A stretch of DNA of 64,000 nt. It comes from Eutreptiella sp. 'Long Island Sound 2002'. Lineage: Eukaryota; Euglenozoa; Euglenophyceae; Eutreptiales; Eutreptiaceae. The stretch covers positions 1-64,000 of the forward strand of contig CAXIWF010000898.1 in assembly GCA_964036045.1 (NCBI GenBank), in the 5' to 3' direction. Of the stretch, positions 29,741-39,200 are shown piece after piece. The notes beneath the pieces are model-generated. The model saw only the letters and a program-made list of their open reading frames with translations, ran no database searches and was not told the DNA's origin. Each line of letters opens with the position of its first letter. Positions within the stretch are counted from its first letter, which is position 1. Both the position numbers and the translations under genes were made by a program.

Positions 29741-30112
29741 TGACGGAAAATTCTCGGAAAATTGACGGAAAATTCTCGGAAAATTCTCGGAAAATTCTCG
29801 GAAAATTCTCGGCAAATTTTCGGAAAATTCTCCGAAAATTCTCGGAAAATTCTCGGAAAATTCTCGGAAAAATCTCGGAAAATTCTCGGAAAATTCTCGG
29901 AAAATTCTCAGAAAATTCTCGGAAAATTCTCGGAAAATTCTCGGAAAATTCTCGGAAAATTCTCGGAAAATTGTCGGAAAATTCTCGGAAAATTCTCGGA
30001 AAATTCTCAGAAAATTCTCGGAAAATTCTCGGAAAATTCTCGGAAAATTCTCGGAAAATTCTCCGAAAATTCTCGGAAAATTCTCAGAAAATTCTCGGAA
30101 ATTCTCGGATAA
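29741..30112 (+). repeat. Satellite higher-order block, copy 4 of 4
   Basis: Same 372-bp variant pattern as at 2362, 5941 and 19319. It is essentially identical to copy 3 by eye. Confidence 0.85.
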
Positions 30113-33080
30113 TTCTCGGAAAATTCTCAGAAAATTCTCGGAAAATTCTCGGAAAATTCTCGGAAAGTTCTCGGAAAATTCTCGGAAAATTCTCGGAAAA
30201 TTCTCGGAAAATTCTCGGAAAATTCTCAGAAAATTCTCGGAAAATTTCCGGAAAATTCTCGGAAAATTCTCGGAAAATTCTCGGAAAATTCTCGGAAAAT
30301 TCTCGGAAAATTCTCGGAAAATTCTCGGAAAATTCTCGGAAAATTCTCGGAAAATTCTCGGAAAATTCTCAGAAAATTCTCGGAAATTCTCGGATAATTC
30401 TCGGAAAATTCTCGGAAAATTCACGGAAAATTCTCGGAAAATTCTCGGAAAATTCTCGGAAAATTCTCGGAAAATTCTCGGAAAATTGACGGAAAACTCT
30501 CGGAAAATTCTCGGAAAATTCTCGGAAAATTCTCGGAAAATTCTCGGAAAATTCTCGGAAAATTCTCGGAAAATTCTCGGAATATTCTCGGAAAATTCTC
30601 GGAAAATTCTCAGAAAATTCTCGGAAAATTCTCGGAAAATTCTCGGAAAATTCTCGGAAAATTCCCGGAAAATTCTCGGAAAATTCTCGCAAAATTCTCG
30701 GAAAATTCTCGGAAAATTCTCGGAAAATTCTCGGAAAATTCTCGGAAAATTCTCGGAAAATTCTCGGAAAATTCTCGGAAAATTCTCGGAAAATTCTCGG
30801 AAAATTCCCGGAAAATTCTCGGAAAATTCTCGGAAAATTCTCGGAAAATTCTCGGAAAATTCTCGGAAAATTCTCGGAAAATTCTCGGAAAATTCTCGGA
30901 AAATTCTCGGAAAACTCTCGGAAAATTCTCAGAAAATTCTCAGAAAATTCTCGGAAAATTCTCGGAAAATTCTCGGAAAATTCTCGGAAAATTGACGGAA
31001 ACTTCTCGGAAAATTCTCGGAAAATTCTCGGAAAATTCTCGGAAAATTCTCGGAAAATTCTCGGAAAATTCTCGGAAAATTCTCAGAAAATTCTCGGAAA
31101 ATTCTCGGAAAATTCTCGGAAAATTCTCGGAAAATTCTCGGAAAATTGTCGGAAAATTCTCGGAAAATTCTCGGAAAATTCTCGGAAAATTCTCGGAAAA
31201 TTCTCGGAAAATTCTCCGAAAATTCTCGGAAAATTCTCAGAAAATTCTCGGAAATTCTCGGATAATTCTCGGAAAATTCTCAGAAAATTCTCGGAAAATT
31301 CTCGGAAAATTCTCAGAAAATTCTCGGAAAATTCTCGGAAAATTCTCGGAAAATTCTCGGAAAATTCTCGGAAAATTTCCGGAAAATTCTCGGAAAATTC
31401 TCGGAAAATTCTCGGAAAATTCTCGAAAAATTCTCGGAAAATTCTCGGAAAATTCTCGGAAAATTCTCGGAAAATTCTCGGAAAATTCTCGGAAAATTCT
31501 CGGAAAATTCTCAGAAAATTCTCGGAAATTCTCGGATAATTCTCGGAAAATTCTCGGAAAATTCTCGGAAAATTCTCGGAAAATTCTCGGAAAATTCACG
31601 GAAAATTCTCGGAAAATTCTCGAAAAATTCTCGGAAAATTCTGGGAAAATTCTCGGAAAATTGACGGAAAACTCTCGGAAAATTCTCGGAAAATTCTCGG
31701 AAAATTCTCGGAAAATTCTCGGAAAATTCTCGGAAAATTCTCGGAAAATTCTCGGAATATTCTCGGAAAATTCTCGGAAAATTCTCAGAAAATTCTCGGA
31801 AAATTCTCGGAAAATTCTCGGAAAATTCTCGGAAAATTCCCGGAAAATTCTCGGAAAATTCTCGGAAAATTCTCGGAAAATTCTCGGAAAATTCTCGGAA
31901 AATTCTCGGAAAATTCTCGGAAAATTCTCGGAAAATTCTCGGAAAATTCTCGGAAAATTCTCGGAAAATTCCCGGAAAATTCTCGGAAAATTCTCGGAAA
32001 ATTTTCGGAAAATTCTCGGAAAATTCTCGGAAAATTCTCGGAAAATTCTCGGAAAATTCTCGGAAAATTCTCGGAAAACTCTCGGAAAATTCTCAGAAAA
32101 TTCTCAGAAAATTCTCGGAAAATTCTCGGAAAATTCTCGGAAAATTCTCGGAAAATTGACGGAAACTTCTCGGAAAATTCTCGGAAAATTCTCGGAAAAT
32201 TCTCGGAAAATTCTCGGAAAGTTCTCGGAAAATTCTCGGAAAATTCTCGGAAAATTCTCGGAAAATTCTCGGAAAATTGACGGAAAATTCTCGGAAAATT
32301 CTCGGAAAATTCTCGGAAAACTCTCGGAAAATTCTCGGAAAATTCTCGGAAAATTCCCGGAAAATTCTCGGAAAATTCTCGGAAAATTCTCGGAAAATTC
32401 TCGGAAAATTCTCGGAAAGTTCTCGGAAAATTCTCGGAAAATTCTCGGAAAATTGACGGAAAACTCTCGGAAAATTCTCGGAAAATTCTCGGAAAATTCT
32501 CGGAAAATTCTCGGAAAATTCTCGGAAAATTCTCGGAAAATTCTCGGAATATTCTCGGAAAATTCTCGGAAAATTCTCAGAAAATTCTCGGAAAATTCTC
32601 GGAAAATTCTCGGGAAATTCTCGGAAAATTCCCGGAAAATTCTCGGAAAATTCTCGCAAAATTCTCGGAAAATTCTCGGAAAATTCTCGGAAAATTCTCG
32701 GAAAATTCTCGGAAAATTCTCGGAAAATTCTCGGAAAATTCTCGGAAAATTCTCGGAAAATTCTCGGAAAATTCCCGGAAAATTCTCGGAAAATTCTCGG
32801 AAAATAGTAAGAAAAAGTGCTTTTCCATTGCTTTGAGGCATACTCTAGTTGTATTAGAGATGCACTGAGCATCCATGCATTTTTATCTTAGTATTGGTCC
32901 AGCCAAAAGTGGTGAGAACACATTTTGACCTATGGAACCAAACACCCAATCAGGATATGGAGTGGACCCCTTAATCCCCTTTCAATCAGAAGTAAAACAT
33001 CTTTTCCTGAGTTGACTGAGCACTGACATACCTAAGGTAGAGCCTATGAATTTATCTATGTTTTTCCATGAATACTTATC

Positions 33081-33158
33081 TGCCCTAGTGGTATGCACCA
33101 TAGGGGGTTAGGCACCTCTTTTTGAGAGGTCCTGGGTTCAATTCCTGGTCAGCCTAAC
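33081..33158 (+). promoter_or_regulatory. tRNA-like segment with A-box and B-box motifs in the LTR
   Basis: TAGTGGTATGC (33086-33096) resembles a pol III A box, and GGTTCAATTCC (33135-33145) is a B box about 39 bp downstream, the spacing expected of a tRNA or tRNA-derived SINE head. A perfect 7-bp stem, GTTAGGC (33107-33113) with GCCTAAC (33152-33158), encloses a 5-bp stem with a 7-nt TTTTTGA loop (an anticodon-arm shape) and a T-arm-like hairpin. The result looks like a D-armless cloverleaf. It is conserved in the second LTR. It may be a captured tRNA or SINE or an internal pol III promoter. A functional tRNA is not claimed. Confidence 0.6.
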
Positions 33159-33193
33159 TAAGTAGGAAGATCCCAACTAAGTAGGAAGATCCC
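33156..33193 (+). repeat. 19-bp tandem duplication in the LTR
   Basis: AACTAAGTAGGAAGATCCC occurs twice back to back, directly after the tRNA-like segment. The second LTR has the same duplication, so it predates the split of the two copies. Confidence 0.9.
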
Positions 33194-33621
33194 ATGTGAC
33201 ATGGCAGTGACCTCATCGCCACATACCATGCCACCTCAGCACATATGGGACCCAAAACAAAGAGTGCACATCTCCTAAGATGGCACTATGGAGAGAGAGT
33301 GATCCTGAGGCAGTTTTCTAACTCTTTTCCCAAAACATTTCAGCTATCTCTGTGAATATGCATTCATTTGTATCCTGAGTTGCAGTTTCTGTGAATACCT
33401 AATCATCTTTCACTGTTTACACTGCAGCCATTCATGCTTTGATCCTGAATTACCTTCTCTTTGCATACTGTTGGCTTGGGCTATCCTGGATTGAGTTGGC
33501 TTTACTGTATTTCATCAAACAAAAGCTTTTCATCATCCAAAACCAGCAGCAGGACACCCTACAGCAACAACAAGCAGCAGGAGAAGCAAAAACACAGTGC
33601 TGAAAACACTATAAACTTTTC

Positions 33622-33634
33622 TGGTAGCAAGAGG
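33622..33634 (+). promoter_or_regulatory. Primer-binding site of copy 1 (1-nt insertion)
   Basis: TGGTAGCAAGAGG. Copy 2 reads TGGTAGCAGAGG, which is complementary to the 3' end of an animal-type initiator tRNA-Met (CCUCUGCUACCA). Copy 1 has one extra A inside the match, so priming may be impaired here. The site fixes the 3' limit of the LTR to about 33621. Confidence 0.75.
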
Positions 33635-33720
33635 CAGCCTGTCTCTGTGCACCGGCAGCGACCCCGCGCCGTACAACCAGTGCTCCGAGCAGGCAAACAA
33701 AAGCAGAAGGGTGGATTAAG

Positions 33721-36222
33721 ATGGATCCAGGAAGAGTGGACGCCGAGGTGAACACAGCGCCAGCGCCAGAGACACCGGCAAGGCCGGCGCCTGACGCTGT
33801 ACCTTCGGTGGAGCCCTTACATGGGCCAATGGATACGGCGGAGGACTCCTTGGATGGCCTCCAGACGGCCTTTGGGGCCCTGTCGGTGAAGGAAATGGTC
33901 TCTCAGCCTCAGCCTGTGAAGAGGAAGAGAGGAAACGAGAGCGAGAAGGATGCTGGAGAAGGAGCAGACGAAGGAGAGGAGCAAGGGCAAGACCCGACGG
34001 ATGTCCCTACCTTCGAAGGCGCACCAAGCGCTTCTGGCCTCCAAGCATCACCCTCTCCCATAACCACCACACACCCAGCCGCCGCTACATCCACTTCCAC
34101 AACCAACCAGCCTATGGCAGAGGGCACAGGCTTTACTGGCATGCCTCACTACCCCGCCTATGGCATGGGCCCACCTACCACTGCGCTCCTTGAGGCAACT
34201 ACTTCCAGTGAGCCGGTGGCTTCCAGCTCTGCGCCGCGTTGGTATGCGGCTGACCATCCCCATCCACTCCACTCCACTGGAACCTACATGGAAGTTCCTG
34301 GGTATGCTCCTGGGTGTGCACCTGGGTATGCACCCCTGAGTGCGTTGAGGAGAGGACCAGAGTCTCTGGGAGGCAGGAGTAGAGGATCGGGAAGATCCTC
34401 CAACAGGTCCCTGACGCGGTCGGAGATCAACGAGGTGCTCCAAGGAGCCACTTCGAAAATCGTGAGCGACCTCACGCAAGAGATCAGGGAGAAACTGCAG
34501 CCCCTGATGATCCCGTCCCATGCGTCACCTACGACAGTGGGGATGTCACCCCACCGAGTACAGGCTAACCACCTGGCGGCAGGGTTGACGAATACCCTGG
34601 GGAGCCTGAGGAGCCGACCGATGCCGGCTCCTGCAGCAGTACCAAGAAGCCCATTCGTCCCGAGGACAGCCCAGCCGCCCTACAGTCACGTGACGAACTC
34701 GACGAGGGCCGAGCTGGACCAGCTGGGGCTGACAGCCCTAAGGGCTATGGTGGACGTGGAGCCTTATGGCTCCAGTGATCTAGGCGGAGACCCCTCCGAT
34801 GATGGGCCGCCTTCGATGACTTCTTCTTCGCCATCGGATGACGAAGACCCTGAGGACCCCGAGGACTCCAAGGGTAAGAAGAAGAAGAAGAAGAAGAAGA
34901 AGACCCGACGCCCTGAAGGACGCCGAGCTCAGGAGGCGAAGGCTATTGCCACCTCCAAGATAGTGGTGAACCTGCCTGAATTCACAGGCAAGGACCTCAG
35001 CGAGTTCGCTGAGAACTTTGGCCGGTTCCTACGACTGACCGGCCAAACCCACGCGAGTGGGCGAGTGAAGTGCGACCTGCTCCTGCAGTGCTGCAAGACG
35101 AAGTACCTGGAGAAGCAGGTCAGGCAGATCGTCACCAACTCCGCCACCTTTGCCGACGTGTTGGTTGCCCTGGAGAGGCAGTACCCAACCTACGAGACCG
35201 ACCTCTCCATCAGGGCCGAGATCCAGAACCTGCCCGTCCTGCCCAACAACCCCAAACCCGGCAGGGTCTCCGAGCTGTTGGCGGACCTGGACCACTGGGC
35301 TGGACGACTGACGCCCGGTTCCTACAGCAGCGACGACCTGCTGTTTTGGTTGTGCTCCAAGCTCCCCCGTGAGCTATGGGACGAGTGCCGTCTGACGGCT
35401 GAGCGCAAGGCTAGATCCCTCCGCTACGAGGATCTATGCGTGCTGCTCCTGGAGATGGCGCTGGAGAAGGAGAGCGACCAACACCTGAACCACTACCGTC
35501 CTGGTGGTGGAGGTTCTGGAGGCAAAGGGTACCAAGGGTCCCGACCTGGGCAGGGGACTACCCCCAAACACGCCCACGCCCGCCTAATGGAGAACGTGAA
35601 GGAGCTATTCTGGTGTGATGCCAGAGATGAACAGGGCCACCTGCAGCATGCCTCCGACTGCGAGCAGCGAGACTGCTTTGTTGTCCAGGGGAAGCAGCAG
35701 GAAAAGATCACCGGCGCCAAGGTGAAGATGCCGGATCATTACCGCTGCACCATCACGTGTGCATTCTGCGGTAAGCGGAAGCACTATGAGGACGAGTGCT
35801 ACCATAAGCAACGCCTATCGGCGAAGCTTAAGGGGGAAGATCCTGGCAAAAGCTCAGGCAAAGGTGGAGGCAAGGCCAAAGGCAACGACTCCGGCAAGGG
35901 CAAGTCGAAAGGACGTGGTCAAGGTGGTCAAGACAAGGGTCAAGGCGAACGAGGAGGAGGCGCTAATCGCCAGAACGACAACAAGAACAAGGACAAGAAC
36001 GGAGGTAACCCCAACCCTAATCCAGGGGGGAACTCCGAGCCCTCTGGAGGGCAGTTTGGACCTACCACACGCTCACAGACGCAGGCCCAGCAAGAACAAG
36101 GAGCCAAGCGTGAGCATGAAGGTGGTGACGACGGCAACGCCAAGAATAGAAGCCGTTTCATGAGGATGGCCCGCAAATTGCGGAACAAGGGGTTCGAGGT
36201 GACCTGTCCCGCGGAGTTCTGA
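33721..36222 (+). CDS. Gag polyprotein of element A copy 1
   Basis: 833-aa retrotransposon Gag, starting at an ATG 87 bp after the PBS. Residues 1 to about 380 are Pro/Ser/Ala-rich and low in complexity, with a short GYAPG-type repeat near 195-207. A run of nine lysines (AAG codons) follows near 386-394. Residues about 415-600 form a capsid-like helical region (NLPEFTGKDLSEFAENFGRF onward). A CCHC zinc knuckle lies at C680-x2-C-x4-H-x4-C693. The tail is rich in Gly, Lys and Asn, as in nucleocapsids. It should package element RNA into cytoplasmic virus-like particles. It ends at TGA 36220-36222, with pol open in the same frame directly after. The copy-2 orthologue differs at a handful of residues. 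Confidence 0.9.
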   Translation: MDPGRVDAEVNTAPAPETPARPAPDAVPSVEPLHGPMDTAEDSLDGLQTAFGALSVKEMVSQPQPVKRKRGNESEKDAGEGADEGEEQGQDPTDVPTFEGAPSASGLQASPSPITTTHPAAATSTSTTNQPMAEGTGFTGMPHYPAYGMGPPTTALLEATTSSEPVASSSAPRWYAADHPHPLHSTGTYMEVPGYAPGCAPGYAPLSALRRGPESLGGRSRGSGRSSNRSLTRSEINEVLQGATSKIVSDLTQEIREKLQPLMIPSHASPTTVGMSPHRVQANHLAAGLTNTLGSLRSRPMPAPAAVPRSPFVPRTAQPPYSHVTNSTRAELDQLGLTALRAMVDVEPYGSSDLGGDPSDDGPPSMTSSSPSDDEDPEDPEDSKGKKKKKKKKKTRRPEGRRAQEAKAIATSKIVVNLPEFTGKDLSEFAENFGRFLRLTGQTHASGRVKCDLLLQCCKTKYLEKQVRQIVTNSATFADVLVALERQYPTYETDLSIRAEIQNLPVLPNNPKPGRVSELLADLDHWAGRLTPGSYSSDDLLFWLCSKLPRELWDECRLTAERKARSLRYEDLCVLLLEMALEKESDQHLNHYRPGGGGSGGKGYQGSRPGQGTTPKHAHARLMENVKELFWCDARDEQGHLQHASDCEQRDCFVVQGKQQEKITGAKVKMPDHYRCTITCAFCGKRKHYEDECYHKQRLSAKLKGEDPGKSSGKGGGKAKGNDSGKGKSKGRGQGGQDKGQGERGGGANRQNDNKNKDKNGGNPNPNPGGNSEPSGGQFGPTTRSQTQAQQEQGAKREHEGGDDGNAKNRSRFMRMARKLRNKGFEVTCPAEF

Positions 36223-36263
36223 CGGGGACGCTCTGGTGGCACCCAAGACCTGGTGTTTTGGGT
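36220..36263 (+). promoter_or_regulatory. Candidate stop-codon readthrough signal between gag and pol
   Basis: The gag stop is TGA followed by CGG, and the pol frame continues without another stop. Eighteen bases after the TGA, ACCCAAGAC (36241-36249) can pair with GTTTTGGGT (36255-36263), giving a 9-bp hairpin with a 5-nt CTGGT loop and one G-T pair. UGA-CGG with a 3' structure is a known readthrough context in several plant RNA viruses. Copy 2 has identical bases at 63860-63903. The first ATG in pol lies after the protease catalytic Asp, so independent initiation would lose a working protease. Confidence 0.7.
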
Positions 36264-39200
36264 ACGTATCCGACTAGGGGGACGTGAATACCTGGGGGTA
36301 CTGGATACTGGAGCCACAATATCAATAGTGGCCAAGAAAATTTTACCTTGTCAGGGCCTGAAGAACACCATGACCACCGCCGCTATACGGATGGGGGATG
36401 GACATGTGGTGCACAGCTGCGGGGACTGCGAAGTGGAGGTACCTATGGGCTCCAGGACTATCGCCCATCGGTTCTATGTGATGGACACTGATGCCTTCGA
36501 CTTTGTACTGGGTACTGACTTCTTCGTGCAGCACTCCCAGATACAATCCCTGACGCTGCAAGCGCCCTACCTCCTGTACGTGGACCACGGCAGTGGCAGA
36601 GAGTCTGTGCCACTGGAGCAGTCGGAACATACCTCGAGTTACCTGAGACTATCGAAGGAGGAGCCCTCGAACATGATGGCGGCCTCCAAAACTGAGGACT
36701 ATCAACTATTGGGGGAAGTCCTAGACCAAGGTCTGAAGGAGTTGGGTTACTCTCGAGAAGACCTAAGTGTGGAACTGTTCGCCAGCGACAAGCAGCATGT
36801 ACTGGACCTATACTGCAGTAAGGGGAAGAACTGCAGCTACAAATTTTACTGGCCCTCTTTCGGGATGGCCTACGGGAACCCCAGATTCAGTGAACTGGGG
36901 AAGGTGCTGACCAAGGTGGCCTTGGAACGTTCCCGTATGGTCCTGTGTTCCCCCGATTGGGGAGCCCATGGGGGCAACGAGTACTGGCGAACCCTCCTTG
37001 ACAAGCTGACTATCAGCTCTGTGCGGTTACCTGATGAGGCCATCTACGTGCCTCTGGGACGCAAGACGCCCATTGGGAAGCCCGGATGGGGGAGTATGCT
37101 CAGCGTGGTGGACGGAAGTCTTACCACCATCCCCTGGGAAGACCTGGACCCTACTCTGGTCCAGGCTATACAACGAGAAAGCGATGGACTCGCCTTGGGT
37201 GACTTGAAGGATCGTCTACGACCTCAAGATGCTGTTGAAACTACACCCGGAGGAGATGAGTACGTCGTGACTGACACCAACGCCCCCAACTCTCCCTGTC
37301 ATGTACCTGTTCCTGATGGAGTCTCTGAGTGTCGACTATCTGAGCTACCTAGCTCTATCCACTCAGACGACGAAACTGAGCACGACGCCTTCTTCGTGCA
37401 GACTGCGGTGGAAGAAGTGGAGAACGCCGAGTACGTCGCCCCACTAAAACCCCTACTCTCCATGAGGGTGGAAGACCCCGTGGATGAAGAGCTGGACCCT
37501 CGATCCAGGCTCAGGGAGTATGTGGATTCCAAGAGGAAGTTGGTGGCGAAAAAGCTATGTTACGCGAAGCCTACCCGCAGCTCGTGGCCACTGAAGCAAG
37601 GACGTATGGGAGACCTATCCCAACTGAAGGAGGCCCTCGAACAGAAGATCACCACCTGGCAAAGGGAGGTAGATCTCAAGCTCATGAAGAGCGTATGGGG
37701 TGCACATGTGAGGACCCCAGATGAGGACGACCTCTCGGAGGAATGTGTATGTGAACCCCCTAAAGCGTGCCTATGTTGCCATCGTCCACCGGAGATGGTT
37801 GAGCAAGACCTTCTGTATGCCTACCAAGGGCTGAAGGATGCTACCGCGGGCGAAGAGTCGGTGGAGGACCACCTCCCGACGTCTATTCTAGGGGCCAGCA
37901 ACTTACACTCCGAGGAGGACATGGAGGACAAGATCAAGGTACTGGACCCGCGGGTGCAAAAGCTGATAAGGACCTATCTGGAGGTGTTCGGAGAACTACC
38001 CCCTCCAGCCTCATGCGACAAGCTGGTACAGATGGACCTCAAGCTGAAACCCGAGTACGTGGGTCACAAGATCCGGAGGAGACCCTATCCAGCTCCTAAA
38101 GAGCAGGCCGACGAGATTGAGCGACAGATACAAGAATGTATCGACGCTGGCCTAGTCCTGGAGTACAAGGATGGGGACTACCCCCTACACTGCAGCCCCT
38201 GTTTCCTGGTGGCTAAACCTGGGTCTACAGCCAAACGGCTGGTAGTGGACTATGGAGAGCTGAATAAGAAGACGCTGAACCACTCAGGGTCCATTCCCAA
38301 TATGGAGTCTACCCTGGAGAAGATAGCCTCCTGTCGCTACAAGACCAAGATGGACAAGCGAAGTGGATTCTGGCAAGTGGACCTGACGCCCAACGCGCAG
38401 GAACTACTGGCCTTCATCACCCCTCAGGGGAGGGTATTCAAGTGGAAGGTCATGCCATTCGGCGTGGCTAACGCCCCCGCTCTGTTCCAAGAGCTGATGA
38501 ACAAGATCTTGTCCATCCTACGACGGAGACCTAAGGTGCAGGAGCTCATATCCCGTGGGGCCCAGATGGAGGCTCACATCGACGATGTATGCCTCGGGAC
38601 CAATACCCAGGAGGATCACCTAATCCTCTTGGGTGAGTTCTTTGCGGTCTGCCAGGAGAAACACACACGACTCAAGCTGGAGAAGTGTGAGTTCATGCAG
38701 GAGACCATGCAGTACCTGGGGTTTGACGTTGGCTATGGGTGGTGGACCCCAGCGGCCTCTAAGGCCAAACCCCTGATGGATGCCAAGGTACGACACGAAG
38801 ACCCCAAGAAAGGACTTCATGATGTACGCAGTTTCATTGGGGCGTGCAACTTCTATCGCCGCCACATCAAAAACTTCACCTACACCAGCGCGGTACTGAC
38901 TGACTTGATCAAGAAGAGTACTACCTGGCGCTGGGGCCCACAAGAGCAACAAGCGTTTGACGAGCTCAAAGACAAGGTAGCCAACGCTAAGTGCTTGGGC
39001 GTGCCTAGGGCACAAGGGGAGATTATCCTGGTGACCGACGCCAGCAATGTGGGCGGTGGTGGAACGTTGTTCCAGTGGCAAGCACTAGAGAAGGAGGAGT
39101 TCGACTCGGCCATTTCCCACTGGGGGACGGAAGGTCTCAACCGAGATGGAACCCTCAAGCACAGCTACCCTGACGACAAGTGGGTCCTAGTACCTCTGGG

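Larger units (their letters stand above)
1..32805. repeat. 11-bp satellite array, monomer CTCGGAAAATT
   Basis: Uninterrupted head-to-tail array of CTCGGAAAATT with single-base variants, about 2,980 monomers. Its left end lies outside the window. Recurrent variants are CTCAG, CTCCG, GACGG, GTCGG, CCCGG, CACGG and TTCGG in the first half and AAAAAT, AAATT, ACATT, ATATT or CAAATT in the second half. A 10-bp monomer pair (CTCGGAAATT then CTCGGATAATT) recurs dozens of times. Each monomer has one CpG, one RAATTY site and one AAAATT tract. Because 11 is not a multiple of 3 and no phase contains a stop, both strands read open for hundreds of codons (ENSRKILGKFS on +, RIFREFSENFP on -). Frames break mainly at the GACGG variant, which creates TGA. 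A true ATG is nearly absent (one at 14794). This is satellite DNA, not coding sequence. Confidence 0.97.
32806..33621 (+). repeat. 5' LTR of element A copy 1, 5'-truncated
   Basis: These 816 bp match 43258-44073 with about 11 substitutions seen by eye (roughly 1.3%). The match starts exactly where the satellite stops, at AGTAAGAAAAAG. In the second copy the LTR probably begins 94 bp earlier, at a TG next to a polypurine tract (43164). If so, this LTR lacks its first 94 bp. The bases GGAAA lie at the breakpoint in both the satellite and the intact LTR, which suggests microhomology joining. The LTR carries a tRNA-like segment and a 19-bp tandem duplication. Confidence 0.8.

Noticed and set aside
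1-32805. CRISPR array
   Set aside because: The repeats are contiguous with no unique spacers, and the context is eukaryotic.
1-32805. Telomere repeat
   Set aside because: The repeat has no G-rich strand of the telomeric type and contains higher-order duplications and many point variants. It looks like interstitial satellite.
299-32836. Dozens of ORFs of 70-1016 codons on both strands in the first 32.8 kb
   Set aside because: They are translations of the 11-bp satellite. They overlap in all frames, begin at TTG or similar and have no unique sequence.
33081-33158. Functional tRNA-Lys gene (TTT in the loop)
   Set aside because: The D arm is missing if the perfect outer stem is used, the T stem relies on G-T pairs, and the segment lies inside an LTR. 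Recorded only as tRNA-like.
33817-36335. Antisense and alternate-frame ORFs within element A gag (60-157 aa)
   Set aside because: They are shadows of the GC-rich gag reading frame with no domains.
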